Notes under the pieces: generated by a model
Databases searched by the model: none
Told to the model about the DNA's origin: nothing
What the model saw: the letters and a program-made list of their open reading frames with translations, nothing else
Assembly (NCBI GenBank): GCA_041498295.1
Contig: JBGQIB010000029.1
Span: 1-37,273, forward strand
Direction of reading: 5' to 3'
DNA from: VGRW01 sp041498295
GTDB lineage: Bacteria > Myxococcota_A > UBA9160 > SZUA-336
Length of the DNA stretch: 37,273 nucleotides
Position numbers and translations under genes: made by a program
In this document: positions 1-6,679 of the stretch, piece by piece
How the letters are laid out: each line of letters starts with the position of its first letter
Position numbering within the stretch: position 1 is the first letter of the stretch

Positions 1-622
1 ACGACACGGGACCGCTCGCGATCCCGCCGCCGGCCAGTGGCTCCTTCGAGCTGCGGATGGTCGACAGGTTGGTGCCCGTGCCCGAGCCGCCCTTGAAGAG
101 CATGGCCTCGGTCTTCGCGAGGTCCATGATCGAGGTCATGGTGTCCTCGACGGAGTTGATGAAGCACGCGCTCGCCTGCTGCGGCACGAGCCTTCCGTCC
201 GGCTCGACCACGCCGAGGTTGAACCATACCGGCGAGTTGAAGCACACTTTTTGGTGTAGGAGCAGGTGAGTCAGCTCGTCTGCGAAGATCTGCTCCTGCG
301 CCTCGGTCGCGAAGTAGTTCCCCTCGCGGCCCCACTTGCGCAGCGTTCCGACGACGCGCCCGATCAGCTGCTTGACGCTCGACTCACGCGACGGCGAGCC
401 GAGGTGACCGCGGAAATACTTCGACGCGACGATGTTCGTCGCCATCGGGGACCAGGACTCCGGCACCTCGACGTTCGCTTGCTCGAACACGACCGTGTCG
501 CCGTCGGCGATCTTCGCCGTGCGTCTCTCGCAGCGAACGCTCGCGTACGGATCGTTGCCCGCGCGCGTGAAATGCCGCCGGATCGGAATCTCGACGCTGT
601 TCTTCTCGTCCATCTCGCCCAT
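1..622 (-). CDS. nrdJ: B12-dependent (class II) ribonucleotide reductase, N-terminal part
   Basis: Reduces ribonucleotides to deoxyribonucleotides with adenosylcobalamin as radical source. Only the first ~207 residues are in the window; the rest lies beyond base 1. Read on the minus strand, the translation contains FNSPVWFNLG, then SACFINSVEDTM, LFKGGSGTGTNLS and LAGGG. These are the conserved N-terminal blocks of NrdJ, and the Cys of SACFIN is one of the conserved catalytic-site cysteines. The start is uncertain: ATG at 622, an in-frame ATG at 613 and a GTG at 625 are all possible, and a GGGCGGAG stretch sits just before 622. The gene diverges from the acyl-CoA dehydrogenase pair. It has a good sigma70-like promoter about 220 bases upstream, so its mRNA would carry a long leader. 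Family assignment is confident from the motifs; full length cannot be judged. Confidence 0.9.
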   Translation of the reverse strand, partial: MGEMDEKNSVEIPIRRHFTRAGNDPYASVRCERRTAKIADGDTVVFEQANVEVPESWSPMATNIVASKYFRGHLGSPSRESSVKQLIGRVVGTLRKWGREGNYFATEAQEQIFADELTHLLLHQKVCFNSPVWFNLGVVEPDGRLVPQQASACFINSVEDTMTSIMDLAKTEAMLFKGGSGTGTNLSTIRSSKEPLAGGGIASGPVS

Positions 623-719
623 CACTCCGCCCGTCGCATTCAGATCCTGCTCCGCCACTCTACCCCTCGAGCCCCGTCCCAACCTCCGAGACGAGACCGA
701 AATTCCGGGCCCAAGGAGA

Positions 720-738
720 GGCTCTGTACCTCAGAGCC
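720..738 (-). other. Perfect hairpin in the nrdJ leader
   Basis: GGCTCTG and CAGAGCC form a 7-bp stem with a 5-nt loop inside the predicted nrdJ 5' leader. No U-tract follows, so it is not a typical terminator. It may be part of a leader structure. I could not recognise the conserved boxes of a cobalamin riboswitch around it. Confidence 0.3.
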
Positions 739-839
739 CCCGAGCGCAGGCCCTCCTCCAGAGCGCTTCGCCCGCTTCCATCCGGCCGCCCGTAGCCCCC
801 CTGGCTGCCGAATCGGAATCCTTGGAATCCCGGAGCCCT

Positions 840-868
840 TTTCTACCCCGGGGTCGAACGACGGTCAA
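840..868 (-). promoter_or_regulatory. Sigma70-like promoter for nrdJ
   Basis: On the minus strand TTGACC (868-863) is followed by exactly 17 bases and TAGAAA (845-840). This matches -35/-10 spacing and most of both consensus hexamers. Transcription would start near 833 and give a leader of about 210 nt before nrdJ. Assignment is by consensus only. Confidence 0.5.
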
Positions 869-973
869 CACCGGAGCCACTAGATCTTGAGGGTATCGTC
901 ACCGAACCGCCAAGATGTTGAGATTACTGGGTTTTCCAGATCGGGAGATTTCGCCTACGCCAGGTGCCTTGCG

Positions 974-993
974 GACCGTCCATTTGGACGGTC
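974..993. repeat. 8-bp inverted repeat, possible operator
   Basis: GACCGTCC and GGACGGTC are perfect inverted arms separated by ATTT. The site lies upstream of the acyl-CoA dehydrogenase pair and outside any gene. The size and symmetry fit a dimeric repressor site, but this is inference. Confidence 0.35.
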
Positions 994-1035
994 GCGAAAC
1001 CCTGCGAGATACCGCGACTTTCATCCCATCAGCTT

Positions 1036-1115
1036 GCTACGCTCGCCTTCGGCTCGCTGCGCGCGGCTGCGCCGCTTGCTGGCTCGGCTCGGGACGGCCC
1101 TCGCCTCGCCTAAAT
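1036..1115 (+). repeat. Dispersed intergenic repeat, copy A
   Basis: First of three related intergenic segments. The left block resembles CTACGYTCGCCTNCGGCTC followed by a CTGCGCGCG-like stretch. The right block is GCTCGGCTCGGGACGGCCC, then TCGCCTCGC. The related copies are near 3449-3565 and 17475-17550. It lies just upstream of the start at 1146. Confidence 0.55.
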
Positions 1116-1145
1116 CGCTGGCGAGCAGGAGAGAGAGGAGAGTCA

Positions 1146-2273
1146 GTGGATTTCGGATTCAGCGAGGAACAGGAGCTGCTTCGAGCGGAGGTGCGGAAGC
1201 TCCTCGATCGGCGCTCGCCGCTCGAGCACGTGCGCAAGGTGATGGAGACCGGGCCCGGCTACGAGCCGGACCTGTGGCGCGAGCTCGCGGAGCTCGGCTG
1301 GCTCGGGCTCACGATCCCCGAGGCATATGGCGGCGCGGGGCTGGGCTGGGTCGATCTCGTCGTCCTCCTCCAGGAAACGGGGCGCTCGCTGTTTCCGTCG
1401 CCGCTGATCTCGACCACGCTGGCGGCGGCGGCCATCCTCGACTCGGGAAGCGAGGAGCAGAGGCAGCGCTGGCTGCCGAGTCTGGCGGACGGCACGCGCA
1501 TCGGGACGCTGGCGCTGCTCGAGGCGGGCGACCTGCTCGCCCCCACGGGCATCGCGCTCGCCGGCAAGCCCGACGGCGACGCGTTCGTGTTGACCGGAGA
1601 GAAGAGGTTCGTCGCCGACGCAGGCGCCGCGAACCTGTTCGTGGTCGCGTTCCGCAGCGGCGAGTCCGCGCACGACCTCGCGCTCGGCGTCGTCGACGCC
1701 GGCAGCTCCGGCGTGACCGCCACGAGCTTCGCGACGATCGACGCGACCAAACGCCTGGGCACCTTGAAGCTCGACCAGGCGCGCATCCCGAAGAGCGCGC
1801 TGCTCGGCGCTCCTGGCCGCGCGTGGCCGGCGATCGAACGGCTCTTCGACCGCGGCGCGATCGCCGTGACGGCCGAGCTCACGGGCGCGGCCGACGCCGC
1901 ACTCGCGCTCACCGTGCAGTATGCGAAGGACCGCATCCAGTTCGGTCACCCGATCGGCAAGTACCAAGGCGTGAAGCACCCGCTCGCCGAGATGTACGTC
2001 GACCTGGAGTCGACGAAGTCACTGCTCTACTACGCCGCGTGGGCGCTCGAGGAGAGCCCGAACGAGGTGCCTCGCTCCGCGTCGCTCGCGAAGGCCTACG
2101 GCACGGACGCCTTCGCGCGCATCGGCATCGACGGCGTGCAGCTGCACGGCGCGGTCGGCTATACGGCGGAGTACGACATCCAGCTGTATCTCAAGCGTTC
2201 GAAGTGGGCGCGGCCGACGTTCGGTGACTCGGACTTCCACTACGAGCGCGTCGCGCGCCTCGGAGGACTGTGA
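1146..2273 (+). CDS. Acyl-CoA dehydrogenase family protein, first of a pair
   Basis: FAD-dependent alpha,beta-dehydrogenation of an acyl-CoA thioester; the exact substrate is not readable. 375 residues, the usual family length. It begins VDFGFSEEQELLR, the typical ACAD N-terminal helix. LTIPEAYGGAGLG follows near residue 60. The C-terminal helical domain contains DRIQFGHPIGKYQGVKH (FAD/dimer segment) and QLHGAVGYTAEYDIQLYLKR. I chose GTG at 1146 because AGAGAGGAGAG lies just upstream and the protein then starts where the family does; a longer frame back to 915 is low-complexity. Where MCAD-type enzymes carry the catalytic Glu of YEGT, this protein reads FGDSDF. The stop overlaps the next start by one base, so the two genes are translationally coupled. 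Pairs like this can form heteromeric dehydrogenases, as with the FadE/ChsE steroid side-chain enzymes. That comparison is inference. Confidence 0.88.
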   Translation: MDFGFSEEQELLRAEVRKLLDRRSPLEHVRKVMETGPGYEPDLWRELAELGWLGLTIPEAYGGAGLGWVDLVVLLQETGRSLFPSPLISTTLAAAAILDSGSEEQRQRWLPSLADGTRIGTLALLEAGDLLAPTGIALAGKPDGDAFVLTGEKRFVADAGAANLFVVAFRSGESAHDLALGVVDAGSSGVTATSFATIDATKRLGTLKLDQARIPKSALLGAPGRAWPAIERLFDRGAIAVTAELTGAADAALALTVQYAKDRIQFGHPIGKYQGVKHPLAEMYVDLESTKSLLYYAAWALEESPNEVPRSASLAKAYGTDAFARIGIDGVQLHGAVGYTAEYDIQLYLKRSKWARPTFGDSDFHYERVARLGGL

Positions 2274-3436
2274 TGGACTTTCGACTCTCTCCGGAAGAGG
2301 AGGCGTTCCGCGCCGAGGTGCGCGCCTTCCTCGACGAGAATCTGCCCGAGGGCGTGAACCGCAACGACATGCGCTTCGTGCTCGAGTGGAACAAGAAGGT
2401 GCGCGAGAAGCGCTGGGTCGGATTCTCGTGGCCGAAGGAAGTCGGCGGCGGCGGCGGCGGCCTGATGGCGCAGGTCGTCCTGAAGGAAGAAATGGCGCAG
2501 CGCAAAGCGCCGCCGCTCGGCGCGTGCTTCATGGGCTTGGCGTGGGTCGGCCCGGCGATCATCGCGTACGGCAGCGAGGCGCAGAAGCAGCGCTTCATCC
2601 CCGACATCCTCGACGGCGCGTATCAGTGGTGCACGGGCTACTCGGAGCCGGGCACCGGCAGCGACCTCGCCTCCCTCCAGTGTCGGGGCGTGCGTGACGG
2701 GGACTTCTACGTGGTGAACAGCCAGAAGATCTGGACTTCGATCGCCATGTGGTCGAAGTGGATGATCCTGCTCGTGCGCACCGACCCGAACTCGACCTCG
2801 AAGCACGAGGGCATCACCTGCCTGCTCGTCGAGATGTCGACCCCGGGTATCGAGGTGCGCCCGATCCAGAACATGTCGGGTAGCGCGATGTTCGCCGAGG
2901 TGTTCTTCAACGACGTGCGCGTGCCGGTCGAGAATCGGCTCGGCGCCGAGGGCCAGGGCTGGCAAGTCACCGTGTCGGCGCTCGCGAGCGAGCGCTCGAG
3001 CATCGCGGAGGTCACCGCGATGTTCCGCAAGCTCGAAGAGCTCGTCGAGCTCGCGAAGCGCACGCAGCGCAACGGCGTGGCCGCTGCGCGCGATTCACGC
3101 GTGCGCCGGCAGCTCGCGGTCTTCGAAGCGAAGATCGAGGCGATGCGCCTGAACGGCATGCGTTCGCTGACTCAGCAGCTGCGCGGCGCGCCGCTCTCGA
3201 GCGAGACCTCGGTGAACAAGCTGCTGCGCGCCGAGCTCGAGGTCGACATGGGCGACTTCGCCCTCGAGCTGCTGGGCAACGCCGCGGCCTATCCGCGCGG
3301 CGCCGACGAGGCCGTCGACGGCGGCCGCTGGCAAACGGGCGCGCTCAACTGGCCCGAGGTCGTGATCGGCGGCGGCACGCCGAACATCCAGAAGAACATC
3401 ATCGCCGAGCGCATCCTGCATCTGCCCAAGGATTGA
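2273..3436 (+). CDS. Acyl-CoA dehydrogenase family protein, second of a pair
   Basis: 387 residues, ACAD fold. MDFRLSPEEEAFRAEVRAFL is the N-terminal helix. GFSWPKEVGGGGGG and YSEPGTGSDLASLQ form the FAD/substrate-binding middle domain, and SQKIWTS matches the usual QKxWxS block. A long C-terminal helical domain ends GGGTPNIQKNIIAERIL. The canonical MCAD-type YEGT is replaced here by IGGGT, so the usual catalytic Glu is missing at that position. That is common in FadE-like subunits whose base lies elsewhere or in the partner. The ATG at 2273 overlaps the stop of the upstream dehydrogenase; a GTG at 2270 in the same frame would add one residue. Together the genes look like a two-subunit dehydrogenase for a bulky or branched acyl-CoA. 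The substrate is unknown. Confidence 0.9.
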   Translation: MDFRLSPEEEAFRAEVRAFLDENLPEGVNRNDMRFVLEWNKKVREKRWVGFSWPKEVGGGGGGLMAQVVLKEEMAQRKAPPLGACFMGLAWVGPAIIAYGSEAQKQRFIPDILDGAYQWCTGYSEPGTGSDLASLQCRGVRDGDFYVVNSQKIWTSIAMWSKWMILLVRTDPNSTSKHEGITCLLVEMSTPGIEVRPIQNMSGSAMFAEVFFNDVRVPVENRLGAEGQGWQVTVSALASERSSIAEVTAMFRKLEELVELAKRTQRNGVAAARDSRVRRQLAVFEAKIEAMRLNGMRSLTQQLRGAPLSSETSVNKLLRAELEVDMGDFALELLGNAAAYPRGADEAVDGGRWQTGALNWPEVVIGGGTPNIQKNIIAERILHLPKD

Positions 3437-3448
3437 TGGCCTCATTGA

Positions 3449-3565
3449 CTACGTTCGCCTGCGGCTCACTGCGCGCGCCTTCGGCCGACATCGGCCCGCG
3501 GGCCGATGTCCCGCGGGGGGCGGGCTCGGCTCGGGGCGGCCCTCCCCTCGCCACGCCGTCGCGAT
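3449..3565 (+). repeat. Dispersed intergenic repeat, copy B, interrupted by a palindrome
   Basis: Shares the left block (CTACGTTCGCCTGCGGCTC, then a CTGCGCGCG-like stretch) and the right block (GCTCGGCTCGGGGCGGCCC, then TCCCCTCGC) with copies A and C. Between the blocks this copy carries an extra ~35 bases built around a 24-bp palindrome. It fills the gap between the dehydrogenase pair and the Nudix gene. Confidence 0.55.
3487..3510. repeat. 24-bp perfect palindrome
   Basis: GACATCGGCCCG is followed directly by its reverse complement CGGGCCGATGTC. It lies inside repeat copy B and is absent from copies A and C, which suggests a later insertion or a separate regulatory site. It could form a cruciform or hairpin between the dehydrogenase operon and the Nudix gene. 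Confidence 0.5.
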
Positions 3566-3593
3566 CGCGTAGCTCGAGAGGATCGGAAGAGCC

Positions 3594-4223
3594 ATGACTC
3601 GCGGGTTCGACCTCGCGCTGCGCGAAGCGGTCACGGCGAACCTGGCGCGCTTCGAGCGACAGGCGCGCGCCGACGCCGAGCTCGTGCACGCCGCGGTCGC
3701 CGCGACACTGGTCGGTGACGCCGACGGGCGCGCGTGCTTTCTGATCACGCGGCGCTCGGCGGGCCTGCGCAATCATCCCGGCCAGTGGGCGCTGCCCGGC
3801 GGGCGCGTCGATCCCGGTGAATCGGCGGAGCAGACGGCGCTGCGCGAGCTCGACGAGGAGCTGGGTCTCGCGCTGGCGCCGGCCGACGCGCTCGGACGCC
3901 TGGACGACTTCGTCACGCGCTCGGGCTTCGTGATCACTCCGGTCGTCTTCTGGGGCGGCGCAGGGCGCGCGCTCGCGCCCAACCCGGACGAGGTCGCCGA
4001 GGTCCACGTCGTGCCCGTCGACGAGCTCGAGCGGCCCGACATCCCCCGGCTTCACTCGATCCCCGAAAGCGATCGTCCGGTGATCTCACTGCCGATTCCG
4101 ATGCTCGGCACGAGCATCCACGCGCCCACCGCCGCGGTGCTCTTCCAGCTGCGCGAGGTCGCGCTGCACGGCCGCGCGACGCGCGTCGCTCACTACGAGC
4201 AACCGCTCTTCGCCTGGACGTGA
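3594..4223 (+). CDS. Nudix hydrolase, CoA-pyrophosphatase (NudL/NUDT7) type
   Basis: Predicted to hydrolyse the pyrophosphate bond of CoA or acyl-CoA to 4'-phosphopantetheine and 3',5'-ADP. 209 residues. The block LITRRSAGLRNHPGQWALPG (about residues 50-70) corresponds to the NudL signature that precedes the Nudix box. The box itself follows with GRVDPGE, then RELDEELGL, giving the expected G..E.......RE..EE.G pattern. The ATG at 3594 follows GGATCGGAAGAG, a fair ribosome binding site. Placement after an acyl-CoA dehydrogenase pair fits a role in CoA turnover, but the genes are separated by repeat copy B, so co-transcription is doubtful. The last residues QPLFAWT are echoed in a diverged copy at 6446-6469. 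CoA specificity is inferred from the signature. Confidence 0.85.
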   Translation: MTRGFDLALREAVTANLARFERQARADAELVHAAVAATLVGDADGRACFLITRRSAGLRNHPGQWALPGGRVDPGESAEQTALRELDEELGLALAPADALGRLDDFVTRSGFVITPVVFWGGAGRALAPNPDEVAEVHVVPVDELERPDIPRLHSIPESDRPVISLPIPMLGTSIHAPTAAVLFQLREVALHGRATRVAHYEQPLFAWT

Positions 4224-4400
4224 GTCACTGATTGAAGCAGTGAGTCGCCCCAGGCACTGATATCGTCTCGTCACCGGCTCGCGGATTTGTCCGCGGTGTC
4301 TCAAGCTGCCCCTCCACAGAGCCGACTGCTAGGTGTCGGGAGAGCGCGCGACTTGACTTACATCTCGAAGAGACCTTTTCAGCGCCTCGCGCGCACGGCG
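4200..4400 (+). repeat. Diverged ~200-bp direct repeat, copy 1
   Basis: Runs from the last codons of the Nudix gene, through the leader, to about codon 16 of the first histidine kinase. Copy 2 is at 6446-6649. Shared blocks in the same order and at almost the same spacing: CAACC..C.CTTCGCCTGGAC.TGA, CACTGATATC, TCACCG, TCTCAAGC, GCCGAC..CTAGG, GAGAG..., TTGAC, AAGAGACC and CTCGCGCGC. Confidence 0.6.
4255..4276. promoter_or_regulatory. CTGATATC-type operator candidate upstream of the first kinase
   Basis: CACTGATATC at 4255-4264, followed six bases later by TCACCG (4271-4276). The same octamer CTGATATC occurs in the other three leaders of the signalling island and nowhere else that I found. 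A TCACTG/CAGTGA inverted repeat lies just upstream, close to 4225-4243. Confidence 0.45.
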
Positions 4401-6425
4401 GCGGCGGCCGCGATGCTCGCCTCCCTGTGCGCACTGGCCGGCTGGCTCTTCCACGTTCCCGCGCTCACGAACCTCTGGCCCGGCCTGCCTCAGATGAAGG
4501 CGAACACGGCGCTCGCGATCTTGCTCTCGAGCGCGTCGCTCGCGCTGCAGCTCCGGACGTCGGCGAGTCACACCGGGCTCGTCGCGGCACGCGTCGCAGC
4601 GGCCGGCGCCGCGCTCCTCGGCCTCGCGGCGCTCGCAGAGATCGGGTTCGGCGTCGACCTCGGAATCGATCAGTTGCTGGTCGCGGATCCATGGACCGAC
4701 TCGGCGTTCGCGCCGGGTCGCATGGCGCCCGCGACGGCGTTCGGGATCGCGTCGCTCGGGCTGGGCGTCGCGCTCCTGGGCTCGCACTACGCGCCGAGGT
4801 TCTCCGAGGCGCTGCTCGTCGCCGGCGGCATCGTGGGGCTGGCCGGGATCGCGGGGTATCTCTATGAGGTGCGCGAGCTCCGCGGCATCGCACAGCTCTA
4901 CCGGCCGATGGCGTTTCTCACGGCGCTGTCGCTGTCACTGCTGAGTGTCGGCGGGCTGCTCGCGCATCCAGAACGCGCGCTCGTCTCGATCCTGGCCGAG
5001 CGCGGCCCGGGCGGCGCCGCGGCACGCGTGCTGGTGCCCGCCGCGATCGCGGTCCCGCTCCTGCTCGGCTGGGTCCGCCTCATGGCGGAGCGCTCGGGCG
5101 TGCTCGACCACTCCAGCGGTCTCGTGGTATTCGCGATCGCGACGGTCCTGGTCCTCGCGTCCCTCGTGCTCTGGAACTCGGCTTCGCTGAACCGCTCCGA
5201 TGCGTGGCGTCGCGACGCCGAAGCCGAACGCACCCGAGTCACCGAAGAGAGCACGCGCCGGAGCGCGCTGTTCCGTTCGGTGCTCGACACGATCGGCGAC
5301 GGAGTGGTCGCCTCCGATCGCGACGGCCGCTTTCTGATCTTCAATCCCGCCGCCGAGCAGATCCTGGGCTCGCCGGCAAGCGAGGCAGCGCCCGCCGACT
5401 GGTCTCTGGTCTACGGGCTGTACCGAGAGGACGGCGTCACTCTGTTTCCGGCGGAGGATCTGCCGCTCTCGCGCGCGGCGCGCGGCGAGTCGACCAACGA
5501 GGTCGTTCTGATGGTCCGGAGCCCGACGCGTGCACACGACGCCTGGATCCGAGTGACCGGTCGCCCGCTACGCAACGCGAGCGAGGCCGTCTGCGGCGGC
5601 GTCATCGTCTTCTCCGAGATCACCGCGACCAAGCTCGCCGAAATCCAGATGAGCGACCTGAACCGCCAGCTCACGCGGCGTACGGCCGAGCTAGAGATGG
5701 CGAACAGCGAGATGGCGGCGTTCAGTTACTCCATCTCACACGACCTACGCGCGCCGCTGCGCGCGATCGACGGGTTCAGTCAGGCCGTCGTTCAGGACTG
5801 CGCAGATCAGCTCGACGACGTCGGGAAGGGGCATCTCAACCGCGTGTGCGCGGCGGCACAACGGATGGGCGACCTCATCGACGCCCTTCTCGGCCTGGCT
5901 CGCATCTCGCACGGCGGCCTGCTCATCCGCGGGGTCGATCTGGCCGAGCTCGCGGGCGAGATCGCCGCGGAGCTCGGCGCGAGCGAGCCCGAGCGGAGCG
6001 TCGACTTCAAGATCGACCCGGGCCTAGAGGTCGTGGGCGACGCGCGGCTGCTCCGCGCCGCGCTCGAGAACCTCATCGGGAACGCATGGAAGTTCACGGC
6101 GAGGCGCGAGCACGCCCACATCGAGGTCGGCGCCAAACGGCGGGGCGGTGAAACGACCTACTTCGTGCGCGACGACGGTGTCGGCTTCGACGCGCGCCGC
6201 GCGAAACACCTCTTCGGCGCGTTCCAGCGCATGCACTCGCAGAGCGACTTCGAGGGCACGGGCATCGGTCTCGCGACGGTATCTCGCATCGTGACTCGCC
6301 ACGGCGGAAGAATCTGGGCGGAAGCCGAAGTCGACCGCGGCGCGACGTTCTGGTTCACCCTGGCGGCGGATGAGCGCGCAGGTCGGCGTCGCGAAGAGCA
6401 TCTCGCTCGTCGGGGACAACCGTGA
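4353..6425 (+). CDS. Membrane-bound PAS sensor histidine kinase
   Basis: About 690 residues. The N-terminal third is a multi-pass membrane region with two similar stretches, MKANTALAILL and MAPATAFGIASLGLG, suggesting an internal duplication in the sensor. A PAS domain follows (about 300-425; DTIGDGVVASDRDGRF at its start). Then comes a short coiled linker, a HisKA domain with the phospho-acceptor His463 in SISHDLRAPLRAIDGF, and a HATPase domain (ENLIGNAWKFT N-box, DDGVGFD, GTGIGLA). The HATPase type resembles phytochrome-like kinases. I prefer TTG at 4353: GGGAGAG lies 8 bases upstream and the same arrangement is repeated before the next kinase. A TTG at 4287 is an upstream alternative. The stop TGA overlaps a GTG that opens a 15-codon remnant frame. 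No receiver partner is fused; likely partners are the adjacent receivers. The ligand is unknown. Confidence 0.88.
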   Translation: MTYISKRPFQRLARTAAAAAMLASLCALAGWLFHVPALTNLWPGLPQMKANTALAILLSSASLALQLRTSASHTGLVAARVAAAGAALLGLAALAEIGFGVDLGIDQLLVADPWTDSAFAPGRMAPATAFGIASLGLGVALLGSHYAPRFSEALLVAGGIVGLAGIAGYLYEVRELRGIAQLYRPMAFLTALSLSLLSVGGLLAHPERALVSILAERGPGGAAARVLVPAAIAVPLLLGWVRLMAERSGVLDHSSGLVVFAIATVLVLASLVLWNSASLNRSDAWRRDAEAERTRVTEESTRRSALFRSVLDTIGDGVVASDRDGRFLIFNPAAEQILGSPASEAAPADWSLVYGLYREDGVTLFPAEDLPLSRAARGESTNEVVLMVRSPTRAHDAWIRVTGRPLRNASEAVCGGVIVFSEITATKLAEIQMSDLNRQLTRRTAELEMANSEMAAFSYSISHDLRAPLRAIDGFSQAVVQDCADQLDDVGKGHLNRVCAAAQRMGDLIDALLGLARISHGGLLIRGVDLAELAGEIAAELGASEPERSVDFKIDPGLEVVGDARLLRAALENLIGNAWKFTARREHAHIEVGAKRRGGETTYFVRDDGVGFDARRAKHLFGAFQRMHSQSDFEGTGIGLATVSRIVTRHGGRIWAEAEVDRGATFWFTLAADERAGRRREEHLARRGQP

Positions 6426-6445
6426 CCGCGCTCATGGGCTGCGCG

Positions 6446-6649
6446 CAACCCGCCTTCGCCTGGACCTGACTGACTCTTCGCAGATTTGTGATTCGCTTGA
6501 ATCACTGATATCTCGATATCACCGACTCTCAAGTCCGAGCCGAGAGATCTCAAGCAGCATCGACGCAGCGCCGACCTCTAGGGATCGAGAGAGAGTGCGC
6601 ATTGACCGGCTCAACCAAGAGACCATTCCGGTGGCTCGCGCGCCCGGCA
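6446..6649 (+). repeat. Diverged ~200-bp direct repeat, copy 2
   Basis: Copy of 4200-4400 located on the far side of the first kinase gene. It retains a relic of the Nudix C-terminus (frame reading QPAFAWT-stop at 6446-6469, against QPLFAWT-stop in the real gene). It also retains the leader blocks and the first codons of the kinase (TTG start, KRPF, LAR, AA). Block order and spacing differ by only a few bases from copy 1. Confidence 0.6.
6503..6524. promoter_or_regulatory. CTGATATC-type operator candidate upstream of the second kinase
   Basis: CACTGATATC followed two bases later by GATATCACCG, an imperfect palindrome with two GATATC cores. It sits 89 bases before the TTG of the small upstream ORF. 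The matching element before the first kinase sits 88 bases before its TTG. Confidence 0.5.
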
Positions 6650-6679
6650 GCGCCGCTGGTTCTCGGAGTCACTCCATGA
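6602..6679 (+). CDS. 25-codon upstream ORF, relic of a kinase N-terminus, coupled to the next gene
   Basis: TTG start with GAGAGAG 8 bases upstream, the same layout as the first kinase. The peptide begins LTGSTKRPFRWLARPAAP, against LTYISKRPFQRLARTAAA in the first kinase, so it is homologous to that N-terminus and then stops. Its TGA overlaps the ATG of the second kinase (ATGA), giving classic translational coupling. It is most simply a vestige of a duplication. It may now act as a leader peptide or coupling ORF. Whether it is translated is not known. Confidence 0.45.
   Translation: MTGSTKRPFRWLARPAAPLVLGVTP

Larger units (their letters stand above)
623..1145. other. Divergent intergenic region between nrdJ and the acyl-CoA dehydrogenases
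   Basis: 523 bases with no convincing gene. It holds the nrdJ promoter and leader hairpin, an inverted repeat at 974-993 (GACCGTCC, ATTT loop, GGACGGTC), and copy A of a dispersed intergenic repeat at 1036-1115. Open frames run through it (for example an upstream extension of the 1146 gene to 915), but their translation is low-complexity and Arg-rich and matches nothing I recognise. The 974-993 palindrome lies ~155 bases before the dehydrogenase start and could be an operator; no regulator gene is adjacent. Confidence 0.5.

Noticed and set aside
622..833. Cobalamin riboswitch before nrdJ
   Set aside because: Expected biologically, but I could not find the conserved B12-box or core blocks in the leader.
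26..883. Plus-strand open frames at the left edge
   Set aside because: The minus strand codes for the conserved NrdJ N-terminus up to 622; the plus-strand frames are shadows or intergenic.
887..2227. 446-residue open frame overlapping the first acyl-CoA dehydrogenase
   Set aside because: Arg/Ala-rich translation without motifs; it is a different frame of a clear ACAD gene in GC-rich DNA.
6370..6675. N-terminal extension of the hybrid kinase
   Set aside because: The extra codons run through direct-repeat copy 2 and overlap the first kinase end; the ATG at 6676 gives a normal receiver start.
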